From: JAEZDP01 sp964430855
Lineage (GTDB): Bacteria; Acidobacteriota; Vicinamibacteria; Vicinamibacterales; Vicinamibacteraceae
DNA length: 64,000 nt
Assembly: GCA_964430855.1 (NCBI GenBank)
Contig: CAYSHC010000008.1
Coordinates: 11,082-75,081 of the forward strand
Direction of reading: 5' to 3'
This document shows positions 27,410 through 35,356 of this stretch, one piece after another; the first letter of the stretch is position 1, and every line of letters begins with the position of its first letter. Both the position numbers and the translations under genes were made by a program. The notes under the pieces were generated by a model. The model saw nothing but the letters and a program-made list of their open reading frames with translations. It did no database searches and was not told where the DNA came from.

Positions 27410-27691
27410 CGCTGTTCGGACTGGTCAGAATGCGCGCGATGCCCTACAGTCTGTTGGGCGTTGCGCCGAGACATCGGTGTGGTAAGGAAGCCACACTGCG
27501 TCCTCTGCGGAACGTGTCACGTAGACTACAGTGGACACCCAGCGGACGTGCACAGGGACCCGGCCGATTGCGGCCAACTCGTTGTTGGGACGGTACTTGC
27601 CCGACTCTGTCGACTTTGCTGTCACGCGGAACGCGCTTTGCTTGTGCAAAGCCCGGGCTGGACGTACCGATTCAATGACCACGAGAGCTGA

Positions 27692-28588
27692 ATGACATCG
27701 CAGCGGACCCTTCGACGCTCCATCACCTGTGCCGGGATCGGCCTCCACTCCGGCAACCGCGTCACCCTTACCCTCCGTCCAGCGCCTGCCGATTTCGGGA
27801 TTCGCTTCCGGAGAGCCGACCTCGGCGGCCTGGAGATTCCGGCGCGTATCGAGCACGTCGCGAGCCTGAACTACGCCACAGGGCTGTCCTTTGCGGGCGC
27901 CACCGTGGAGACGGTCGAGCACCTGCTCGCGGCCCTGGTCAGCCAGGGCGTCGACAACGTCGCGGTCGAGCTCAACACGCCCGAGGTGCCAATCATGGAC
28001 GGCAGCGCGGCGCCGTTCGTCTACCTCATCCAGGAGGCCGGCATCCGCAAGCTCAGCACGCCGCGCCGGTACCTCAAGGTGCTGCGGCCGCTGAGCGTGA
28101 CGCGGGGCGACAAGCACATCGCGGTGTACCCGGCCGACGAGTTCCGTGTCACCTACACGATCAGCTTCGACCACCCGCTCCTGCGCCACCAGAGCCGCTC
28201 GGTCGTCGTCGAGCCCGCGACGTTCGCGGAAGAGCTGGCGCCGGCGCGGACCTTCGGGTTCCTGAAGGACCTCGAGATGCTCCGCCAGCAGGGCCTGACC
28301 CTCGGCGGCTCGCTCGACAACGCCATCGTCCTCGGCGAGACGGGCATCCTCAACCACACGCTGCGCTTCGAGGACGAGTTCGTCCGGCACAAGATCCTCG
28401 ACGTCATCGGCGACCTCGCGCTGGTCGGCCATCCGATCATCGGCCACGTCGTGGCCCAGCGGGGCGGGCACGCGCTGCACACGGCGCTCGGAGCGGCCCT
28501 GCTCGAGCAGCGTGACGCGTGGACGTTTGTCGAGACGCCGTCGGCCGCGACCGACATCGTCGGCGTGCCCGTCACGGTCGCCAGCTAA
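27692..28588 (+). CDS. lpxC: UDP-3-O-acyl-N-acetylglucosamine deacetylase
   Basis: Zinc enzyme catalysing the committed step of lipid A synthesis, removing acetate from UDP-3-O-acyl-GlcNAc in the cytoplasm; 298 aa. It begins QRTLRRSITCAGIGLHSG, as LpxC proteins do. Zinc ligands are H77 (TVEHLLAAL), H233 and D237 (HKILDVIGD), and the catalytic His is H260 (GGHALHTAL). EVPIMDGSAAPFV is the family motif. The ATG at 27692 directly follows the TGA of a small upstream open frame (TGAATG). Presence of lpxC shows the organism makes lipopolysaccharide. Upstream DNA has lower GC than its surroundings and can fold into stem-loops, suggesting a regulatory leader. Confidence 0.96.
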   Translation: MTSQRTLRRSITCAGIGLHSGNRVTLTLRPAPADFGIRFRRADLGGLEIPARIEHVASLNYATGLSFAGATVETVEHLLAALVSQGVDNVAVELNTPEVPIMDGSAAPFVYLIQEAGIRKLSTPRRYLKVLRPLSVTRGDKHIAVYPADEFRVTYTISFDHPLLRHQSRSVVVEPATFAEELAPARTFGFLKDLEMLRQQGLTLGGSLDNAIVLGETGILNHTLRFEDEFVRHKILDVIGDLALVGHPIIGHVVAQRGGHALHTALGAALLEQRDAWTFVETPSAATDIVGVPVTVAS

Positions 28589-28624
28589 CACCCGGCCCCC
28601 CGTTCTCGTCCATGCCGTGAGCGC

Positions 28625-29206
28625 GTGGACGATTCCATCCCCCTTCCGGCGGACACGTTCGCGCCGCGTGACGCCACGCGGTCGGCCGACGTGTGTCCCC
28701 TCGTCGAGGCGGCACGCCGGGGGGACGCCGCGGCGTTCGACGAGATCTACAGGCGCTACAGCCGGATGGTGCACGGGCTGCTGCTCGCGCGCGTGTCGGC
28801 GGCCGACGCCGACGACCTCCTCCAGGATGTCTTCCTGCAGGCGTGGCGGCTGCTGCCGTCGTTGCGGGAGCCGGCGGCGCTCGGGGCGTGGCTCGCCGCG
28901 ATCGCGCGCCACCGCGCCGTGGACCACGTGCGTGCGCGTCCGCCCGCCGCCGACCCGCTCGACGACAGGGCCGGCGCCTGGCCGACGGCCGACGAGCGCC
29001 TGCGCGCCGAGTGCGCGCTGGCGGCCATCCGGGCGCTGCCCGAGGCCTACCGCGAGCCGCTGATGCTGAGGCTGGTCGAAGGGATGACCGGGCCGGAGAT
29101 CGCGGCCCGGACCGGCCTGACGCCGGGGTCTGTGCGCGTGAACCTCTGTCGCGGCATGAAGCTGCTGCGTGAGCGACTGGCACGGGGAGACGGCCATGGC
29201 CGATGA
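28625..29206 (+). CDS. ECF-type RNA polymerase sigma factor
   Basis: 193-aa sigma-70 family protein of the extracytoplasmic function class. Region 2 runs from AARRGDAAAFDEIYRRY through DADDLLQDVFLQAW. Region 4 includes LPEAYREPLMLRLVEGMTG and the helix-turn-helix TGLTPGSVRVNLCRG. The start is GTG at 28625. The downstream FecR-domain gene overlaps its last ten bases, so the two are translationally coupled; the FecR protein is the likely partner or anti-sigma factor. Region 3 is absent, as expected for the class. The target promoters are not evident. Confidence 0.9.
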   Translation: MDDSIPLPADTFAPRDATRSADVCPLVEAARRGDAAAFDEIYRRYSRMVHGLLLARVSAADADDLLQDVFLQAWRLLPSLREPAALGAWLAAIARHRAVDHVRARPPAADPLDDRAGAWPTADERLRAECALAAIRALPEAYREPLMLRLVEGMTGPEIAARTGLTPGSVRVNLCRGMKLLRERLARGDGHGR

Positions 29207-30260
29207 CTACCTGTGGGACCGGAGCGGGCCCCCGGATCCCGACGTCGAAGCCCTCGAGCACCTGCTCGCCCCCTACGGCCACGGGGAGCGCGCCGGAAGG
29301 CCGCCGTCGCCGCCGCCATTGCCGCGCCAAGCGTCACCGCTGCCGTGGCCGGCACGGCTGCCGACCGGGGTGGCGCCGGCCCTCGCCGCCGCCGCCGTGC
29401 TCCTGCTGGCCGTCACCGTGGCGATGGTCGGCCCGGCACCACTCGATGGCACGCCTGCGGCAGCGGCGCCCGGGTGGGAGCTGTCGCCGCTCAAGGGGCG
29501 TCCGCTCGTGGCCTCCACGCCTGTGGACGGACCTGAGCGCGTGTTGCCCGGCACGTGGATCGACACCGACGCCGACACCGCCGCGCGGCTCGAGCTCCCC
29601 TCGGTCGGCCGCGTGATCGTCGCCCCGGCCTCTCGCGTCCGCGTGACGCGGACGGCGCCGGGGGAGCAGTGGCTGCACCTCGAGCACGGCACGCTCGATG
29701 CGCTGATCTGGGCACCGCCTGGCGAGGTGGTCGTCTCGACCCCCGTCGCGACCGCCGTGGACCTCGGATGCGCATACACGCTGACGCTCGACCGCTCGGG
29801 GCGAGGCGCGCTCGAGGTCACGGCCGGCTGGGTCGGGCTCGTGCACGACGGCCGTGAGGCCTTCATCCCGGCCGGCGCGCTGGTGCAGATCCACGCGTCG
29901 GGCCCGGGCACGCCGATTGTCGCGTCCGCCTCGCAGGCGCTTCGCGAGGCCATCGTCACGTTCGACACGACACGCGCACGCGACGCGCGTGCATCGGCCC
30001 TCGACGTCATCCTTCGCGAGTCGTCGCCAGCCGATGCGCTCACGCTCTGGCACCTGCTCGCACGGGCGACGCCGGAGGAGCGCGCGGGCCTCTTCGACGC
30101 GCTCGCCGCACGCGTGCCCCCTCCCGATCTGGTGACGCGTGCCGGCGTCATCGCGGGTGACCGCGCGATGCTGGACGCCTGGTGGGCGGAACTGGGCCAC
30201 GGCGGGAGGGACTGGTGGCAGCTGTGGGTGCGCGAATGGCGCGACGGGCGCCTTCGTTAA
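29196..30260 (+). CDS. FecR-domain membrane protein, probable sigma-factor partner
   Basis: 354-aa protein with a short cytoplasmic N-terminus (WDRSGPPDPDVEALE, an anti-sigma-like segment), a proline-rich linker, one membrane helix (about 66-84) and a periplasmic FecR-like beta domain (about 110-230; RLELPSVGRVIVAPASRVRV, GEVVVSTPVATAVDLGCAYTL). The rest is helical (about 245-354). FecR proteins sense envelope signals and control their ECF sigma factor. The ATG at 29196 has GGGGAGA upstream and overlaps the sigma gene by 11 bases. No TonB receptor is adjacent, unlike classic FecIR systems. A secreted protein gene follows after 63 bases. Confidence 0.82.
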   Translation: MADDYLWDRSGPPDPDVEALEHLLAPYGHGERAGRPPSPPPLPRQASPLPWPARLPTGVAPALAAAAVLLLAVTVAMVGPAPLDGTPAAAAPGWELSPLKGRPLVASTPVDGPERVLPGTWIDTDADTAARLELPSVGRVIVAPASRVRVTRTAPGEQWLHLEHGTLDALIWAPPGEVVVSTPVATAVDLGCAYTLTLDRSGRGALEVTAGWVGLVHDGREAFIPAGALVQIHASGPGTPIVASASQALREAIVTFDTTRARDARASALDVILRESSPADALTLWHLLARATPEERAGLFDALAARVPPPDLVTRAGVIAGDRAMLDAWWAELGHGGRDWWQLWVREWRDGRLR

Positions 30261-30323
30261 CGCGGTGACGCGTGGGCCGTCCTTCCCCGTGAGGCACGCG
30301 CACGGCGTGCCCGGGAGGTGTCC

Positions 30324-30959
30324 ATGAGACCGCTGCTTCGCTTCGTCCTCGCGCCCACCCTGCTTGCGGCGCTGCCCGCGCTCGCGCTCGCCGGGCCGCC
30401 GCTCATCTGCGAGCCCTTCGACATCGGCACGGCACGATCGCTGCCGATCGGCCCCGCCGGTGGCGGCTGGTCAGCCACCGATCCGTCCTACGATCGTTCG
30501 CGACTCGTCGCCGACACGCTGGCCCTGCTTGCGCCCGCCACTCCAACCCTGGTCCGCATGGAGACGCTGCGTCGCGCGACGATGTACGTCGGGAAGGACG
30601 ACGCCGCGGCGCGGCGGCTGCTCGCGGCGCTCCAGGAGCGGGCGGCGACGGCGCGCCCCGGGCGCGACGCGGCCATCGCGCGGTTCGACGTGGGGTATCT
30701 CGTGGAGACCTACAGGCAGCTCAGTGGGCCCGACCGGCCACTGGCTCACGTCATCGGGTCACTCGACGGGTACGCCATGACAACGGAGGCCCTGCGCGTC
30801 GTGCAGGACGATCCGGCCATGCACTTCGCCGCGGCGCTGATGACGATGGGCGGGCCGCACGCGTCCGAGCACCTCAAGCACGTGCGCGCGGCGCGCGACG
30901 CGGCCGGGCGCGACGTCCTGCTCGCGAAGAACGTGCGCACGCACCTGCGCGACGCCTGA
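30324..30959 (+). CDS. Exported protein of unknown function
   Basis: 211-aa protein with a clear signal peptide (MRPLLRFVLAPTLLAALPAL, cleavage near ALAG). The mature part is mostly helical. It starts with GPPLICEPFDIGTARSLP, which holds the only Cys, and continues through ETLRRATMYVGKDDAAARRL and AHVIGSLDGYAMTTEALR. I do not recognise a named domain. The ATG at 30324 is preceded by GGGAGG seven bases upstream. It follows the ECF sigma/FecR pair on the same strand and may belong to that operon, possibly as an envelope target. The stop is at 30957-30959. The next 158 bases hold only GC-rich sequence before a convergent gene. Confidence 0.7.
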   Translation: MRPLLRFVLAPTLLAALPALALAGPPLICEPFDIGTARSLPIGPAGGGWSATDPSYDRSRLVADTLALLAPATPTLVRMETLRRATMYVGKDDAAARRLLAALQERAATARPGRDAAIARFDVGYLVETYRQLSGPDRPLAHVIGSLDGYAMTTEALRVVQDDPAMHFAAALMTMGGPHASEHLKHVRAARDAAGRDVLLAKNVRTHLRDA

Positions 30960-31117
30960 TGCCACACACGGACGGCTCGGCGGGGCTGACTGCCCGGGCC
31001 GTCCTCGCCGCGTCTCCCGCGCGGCGGGGCGCTCCCGTTCCTTGTCGTTTCCTGTCTGTCCGCCTTGTCGCGGCCCGGGCCGGCGCCGGGGACGTCTCGC
31101 CGCGTGACCGGAGCCCG

Positions 31118-31402
31118 TCAGTCGGCGTCGGGGGCCGGCTCCTGCTGGAGCTTGCGCATCACCGCGCCCAGCCGCTCGTTCTCGTAGGTCACCGTGTTGA
31201 GGAAGAGGCTCTCGACGAAGTAGGCGCGCTGCTCGTCGGGCGTCATCTGGTCGACCAGGTGGTTGATCTCCCGCATCATGTCCTCGAACGTGCGGTCGAG
31301 CTCGCGCCGGGCCGTGACCTCGCGGAACAGCGTCTCGAGGATGGCGAGCAGGTCGCCATCGAGCGCGATCTCGGCGCCGGTGCTTGTCGTGATCACGCGC
31401 AT
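31118..31402 (-). CDS. Unknown 94-aa protein in a sigma-STAS operon
   Basis: Small acidic protein of 94 aa. A short beta-like start (MRVITTSTGAEIALDGD) is followed by a long amphipathic helical region (LLAILETLFREVTARRELDR, MMREINHLVDQM) and a Glu/Pro-rich tail. No domain is recognised. I chose the ATG at 31402 over a TTG five codons earlier because GGAG falls nine bases before the ATG. It starts four bases after the STAS gene stop and is last of a three-gene minus-strand operon (sigma, STAS, this gene). The composition suits a small protein-protein adaptor, perhaps binding the sigma or STAS protein; that is speculation. Confidence 0.65.
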   Translation of the reverse strand: MRVITTSTGAEIALDGDLLAILETLFREVTARRELDRTFEDMMREINHLVDQMTPDEQRAYFVESLFLNTVTYENERLGAVMRKLQQEPAPDAD

Positions 31403-31406
31403 GACG

Positions 31407-31748
31407 TCACGCTCCAAAGCTGTCGATGGCTGCCGCGGCGTCCGCGTGGACGTCGATGAAGTTCTGCGCGCCCGTCATCGTGAGCATGGTCTCGACCCGG
31501 CGCTGCACGCCCGACAGCTTCAGCACGCCGCCGGCGGCGTTGATCTGCCGATAGAGATCCATCAGGCAGCCGATGGTGGCGCTGTCGATGTAGGTCACCG
31601 GCGAGAGGTCGATGAGCAGCTTGCGGCTGCCGGCCTGTACCAGATCCGAGACGGTGGAGGCGAAGTCGCCCAGGATCGGGTACATCATTCGCGCTTCGTG
31701 CACGCGCACCACCACGATGTCGTCGTGGTGCTCCGTCGTGAGGTTCAT
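31407..31748 (-). CDS. STAS-domain anti-sigma factor antagonist-like protein
   Basis: 113-aa single STAS domain, as in SpoIIAA/RsbV. It starts MNLTTEHHDDIVVVRVHEAR. The conserved switch segment is VTYIDSATIGCLMDLYRQIN, with the Asp-Ser pair whose serine is phosphorylated in known antagonists. The strand GVLKLSGVQRRVETMLTM follows. The ATG at 31748 lies two bases after the sigma gene stop. Classical antagonists act through an anti-sigma kinase of the RsbW type; none is present next to it here. The pairing with an ECF sigma rather than SigB/SigF is therefore notable. A longer frame upstream of 31748 is a shadow of the sigma gene. Confidence 0.88.
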   Translation of the reverse strand: MNLTTEHHDDIVVVRVHEARMMYPILGDFASTVSDLVQAGSRKLLIDLSPVTYIDSATIGCLMDLYRQINAAGGVLKLSGVQRRVETMLTMTGAQNFIDVHADAAAAIDSFGA

Positions 31749-31750
31749 GC

Positions 31751-32389
31751 CTAGGCTCCGTTCGGGCGCAGGTCGCGCCGTCCCACCGCGGCGCGCCGCG
31801 GTGTCGAGAGGCCCGCTTCCTGCAGACGTTTGATTTGGCGGGCGAGTTCCGTCCGTCCCCTGTTGATGCGCGACTTGACCGTGCCCTCGGGCAGGTCGAG
31901 CTGCGCGGCAATCTCCTGGTAGGACAGTTCCTTGATGTCGCGCAGCAGCACCGCCGAGCGCAACGTCGGCGCCAGCTGCGACAGGGCCAGCCGCAGCAGC
32001 TCGCGCTGGTCGGCGCGCTCGATGCCGGCCAGCGGCCCCGGATCCGGGCGCGACGCGTCGGCCATGTCGCGGGAGTCGATGTCGCGCGCGATGGTCTCGC
32101 GCTCCTTGCGGACGCTGCGGTAGTGGTCGATGCAGAGGTTCCGGCTCACGCTGATGAGCCACGTCTGGAAGTTCGCCCTGCGGTCGAACGTGTGCAGCGA
32201 CCGGAAGATCTTGATGAAGATGTCCTGGGTCAGGTCCTCGGCTTCGTCGTGCTTGCCGGTGAACTTGTAGGCGACGCTGAAGACCTTGCGCCAGTGCTGG
32301 CGGACGATGGTGTCCCAGGCCGCCTGGTCGCCCTCCAGGCAGCGTTCGATCGTCTCGTCGATGGCGGTTAGCGGTGTCGGGTCTGACAT
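31751..32389 (-). CDS. ECF-type RNA polymerase sigma factor
   Basis: 212-aa sigma-70 family protein. Region 2 spans DQAAWDTIVRQHWRKVFSVA to DEAEDLTQDIFIKIFRSL and FQTWLISVSRNLCIDHYR. Region 4 spans LRSAVLLRDIKELSYQEIAA and LPEGTVKSRINRGRTELARQ. The ATG is at 32389. A TATGAT hexamer on the same strand at 32420-32425 gives a leader of about 24 bases. The STAS gene follows after two bases and a 94-aa gene after that. A C-terminal Arg-rich tail (RRAAVGRRDLRPNGA) extends past region 4. No membrane anti-sigma gene is adjacent, so control may be cytosolic through the STAS partner. Confidence 0.93.
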   Translation of the reverse strand: MSDPTPLTAIDETIERCLEGDQAAWDTIVRQHWRKVFSVAYKFTGKHDEAEDLTQDIFIKIFRSLHTFDRRANFQTWLISVSRNLCIDHYRSVRKERETIARDIDSRDMADASRPDPGPLAGIERADQRELLRLALSQLAPTLRSAVLLRDIKELSYQEIAAQLDLPEGTVKSRINRGRTELARQIKRLQEAGLSTPRRAAVGRRDLRPNGA

Positions 32390-32419
32390 CGGGCTCGGGG
32401 CGACTGGCGGCAGACCGGA

Positions 32420-32425
32420 ATCATA
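32420..32425 (-). promoter_or_regulatory. Putative -10 element for the sigma-STAS operon
   Basis: TATGAT on the minus strand, about 31 bases before the sigma ATG. No convincing -35 is seen. A second TATGAT for lysA lies on the other strand at 32495-32500, making this a divergent promoter region. Confidence 0.4.
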
Positions 32426-32491
32426 ACAGGAGGAAGGGAGGACGGAAGGAAAGAGGCGCGCGGAGGCGCGGAGGGCTCATTCCCTGCCTCC

Positions 32492-32500
32492 TGCTATGAT
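32492..32500 (+). promoter_or_regulatory. Extended -10 element for lysA (leaderless)
   Basis: TGCTATGAT, an extended -10 (TGn-TATGAT), ends nine bases before the lysA GTG at 32510. The predicted transcription start falls within about three bases of the start codon, and there is no Shine-Dalgarno sequence. Confidence 0.5.
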
Positions 32501-32509
32501 CCTTCCCTT

Positions 32510-33763
32510 GTGTCCGGTGCCCGCCTCGTCGAATCCCCCCTGATCGCGTCGTCTGCCGTCCTCGAGGCCATTGCCCGCGAGGTGGGGACGCCGTGCTACG
32601 TCTACAGCGCGCCGATGATTCGCGAGCGCTTCCGGGCGCTGGCGGGAGCCTTTGCGCGCACCGGGTATCCGCACGCGCTCCACTACGCGATGAAGGCGAA
32701 CTCGGCGCTCGCCGTCGTCGCGCTCCTGCGAGGCGAGGGGGCCATGGTCGACGCGAACTCGATTGGCGAGATCGACGTCGCCCTCCGGGCCGGCTACGCG
32801 CCGCGCGACGTGGTGTTCACGGGGGTGGGGAAGGCGCGCCACGAGCTCGAGCGGGCCGTCGCGCTCGGCCTGAAGGCGATCAACGCCGAGTCGGCGGGGG
32901 AGCTGGATCGCATCGACGCGATTGCCCAGGCCGCCGGCGTGCGTGCACGCGTCGCCCTGCGGGTGAACCCGGACGTCGACGCGCAGAGCCATCCGCACAT
33001 CTCGACCGGCCTCAAGAAGAACAAGTTCGGCGTCGCGCTCGACGACGCGGCGGAGATCCTGCGGGCCCGCCGGGACCGGCCCGGCCTCGCGATCGTGGGG
33101 ATCCACGTGCACGTCGGGTCGCAGGTGACCACCCTCGAGCCGTTCCGCAAGGCGGCGGAGCGCGTCGCCGCCCTGGCCGCGGCGCTGCACGACGGCGGCC
33201 TCCCGCTCGATCACCTGGACCTCGGCGGGGGGCTCGGCATCCCGTACGAGAACGGCACCGTGCCCTCCTTCGACGAGTACGCCGCGCTGCTCGTGGAGAT
33301 TGCCAGGCCCACCGGGCTGGCGCTGATCGTCGAGCCCGGGCGGTCGGTGGTCGGGCAGGCGGGGCTGCTCCTCGCTCGCGTCGTCGACGTGAAGCCCCAT
33401 GCCGGCGCCGGACGCTTCGTGATTCTCGACGCCGGCATGACCGAGCTGATGCGCCCGGCGCTCTACGGCGCCTACCACCGCATCGTCCCGGTGCACGAGA
33501 CCACCCGTCCGGTTGTCACGTGCGACGTCGTCGGGCCCGTGTGCGAGAGCAGCGACACGTTCGGCCGCGCGCGCGAGCTGCCGGAGCCCGCCGTCGACGA
33601 CCTGCTGGCCATCCTCGACGCCGGCGCGTACGGCGCCGTGATGGCGTCGGCGTACAACCGCCGCCCCCTGCCGCCCGAGGTCCTCGTCGAGGAGGACGGG
33701 ACCTGGCGCGTGATCCGCCGCCGGACGACGATCGACGACCTGCTCGCGCTGGAGCAGATCTGA
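32510..33763 (+). CDS. lysA: Diaminopimelate decarboxylase
   Basis: PLP enzyme converting meso-diaminopimelate to L-lysine, the last lysine-pathway step; 417 aa. The fold-type III barrel has the PLP lysine K62 in HYAMKANS, the FTGVGKARHELERAV strand and the phosphate-binding LDLGGGLGIPY. The C-terminal beta domain has the EPGRSVVGQAG motif, DVVGPVCESSD with the catalytic Cys, and the YGAVMASAYNRRPLPPE signature. The start is GTG at 32510, preceded by an extended -10. The tmk gene begins one base after the stop, so the two are co-transcribed. Confidence 0.97.
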   Translation: MSGARLVESPLIASSAVLEAIAREVGTPCYVYSAPMIRERFRALAGAFARTGYPHALHYAMKANSALAVVALLRGEGAMVDANSIGEIDVALRAGYAPRDVVFTGVGKARHELERAVALGLKAINAESAGELDRIDAIAQAAGVRARVALRVNPDVDAQSHPHISTGLKKNKFGVALDDAAEILRARRDRPGLAIVGIHVHVGSQVTTLEPFRKAAERVAALAAALHDGGLPLDHLDLGGGLGIPYENGTVPSFDEYAALLVEIARPTGLALIVEPGRSVVGQAGLLLARVVDVKPHAGAGRFVILDAGMTELMRPALYGAYHRIVPVHETTRPVVTCDVVGPVCESSDTFGRARELPEPAVDDLLAILDAGAYGAVMASAYNRRPLPPEVLVEEDGTWRVIRRRTTIDDLLALEQI

Positions 33764-33764
33764 C

Positions 33765-34406
<642 letters not shown>

Positions 34407-34425
34407 CGTCGTCCGCGGTCCCCGG

Positions 34426-35190
34426 TCAACGGTTCGCGACCACCGTGCGTGCCGCCGTCACCGCGCCGATCCACGCGGCGCCTCCTGCGCGCAGCACGTC
34501 GGCGCACGCCCCCAGCGTCGCCCCCGTGGTCACGACGTCGTCGACGAGCACCACGCGCAGTCCGGTGAGGTCGGGGTCGCGGTGCCACGGCCGGCGGGGG
34601 CGGAGGCCGAAGGCCTGCGCGACATTGCGGCGGCGCGCGGCGCGATCGACGCGCGTCTGCGTCGGCGTCGCGCGCACCCTGACGAGCAGCTCACATACCG
34701 GCCACGGGCCGCCAATCGCGCGCGCCAGCAGCTCCGCCTGGTTGAATCCGCGACGGAATGCGCGCGTCCGGTACAGCGGGACAGGAACGATCACGTAGTC
34801 ACGAGACTCGGGAAGGTCGGCGAGCAGTGGCCGAAGGCACGTGCCGAGGCCGCGCGCGGCCGTCTGGTGCCCGTCGTACTTGAGCGCGTGGACGATGGCG
34901 CGGAGCGCGCCGTCGTAGGGGCCGACGGCGCGCAGCCAGTCGAGCGTGCGAGGCAGGTCGCCGCAGACGCAAGCGTCCGCCACCGGCACCCCGCAGCGGT
35001 GACACCGCGGGGGCGCATCAGGCCGAATCGCGGCCCAGCAGGCGTCGCAGACCGGACTCGTGGCCGGGCGCGCGAGCCTGCCCTGACATGCGGCACACGA
35101 TGGCGCGAAGGCGAGCGTCAGCAGCCCGTCGATCAGGCGGGGCGGCTCGGCGGGGGGAAACGGGTCGTCGGTGAGGCGTGTCGCCGACAT
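34426..35190 (-). CDS. comF: ComF family phosphoribosyltransferase-like protein
   Basis: 254-aa protein of the ComF/GntX family, required for DNA uptake in competent bacteria. The N-terminal zinc-ribbon has CAACQGRL, CDACW and CHRCG-CVCGD Cys pairs (about 25-80). The C-terminal type I phosphoribosyltransferase domain carries the PRPP-binding VVLVDDVVTTGATL and the family segment PVPLYRTRAFRRGFNQAELLA. I chose the ATG at 35190 (MSATRLTDDPFPPAEPP); the frame stays open upstream but without domain content. With dprA and addAB in the window, natural transformation is possible but unproven. It converges on tmk across a heptanucleotide array. Confidence 0.9.
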   Translation of the reverse strand: MSATRLTDDPFPPAEPPRLIDGLLTLAFAPSCAACQGRLARPATSPVCDACWAAIRPDAPPRCHRCGVPVADACVCGDLPRTLDWLRAVGPYDGALRAIVHALKYDGHQTAARGLGTCLRPLLADLPESRDYVIVPVPLYRTRAFRRGFNQAELLARAIGGPWPVCELLVRVRATPTQTRVDRAARRRNVAQAFGLRPRRPWHRDPDLTGLRVVLVDDVVTTGATLGACADVLRAGGAAWIGAVTAARTVVANR

Positions 35191-35356
35191 GACGCGTTGG
35201 ACGATCGATGCAAGCGGCTCGCCGTCGCGGGCTCGGGTTCCCCTCCGTGAGACGTGATACACATGGCGCACACGACCGTTCAGTGGACGTCCGGCGCCGG
35301 GTATACCCGCTGGACATTGTCGTGCGCGTCGCGAGGCGCGTACGCGCGGAGGCAGC

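Noticed and set aside
31749..32162. Upstream extension of the STAS protein to 251 aa
   Set aside because: The extension is an out-of-frame reading of the sigma gene. The ATG at 31748 yields a complete single STAS domain.
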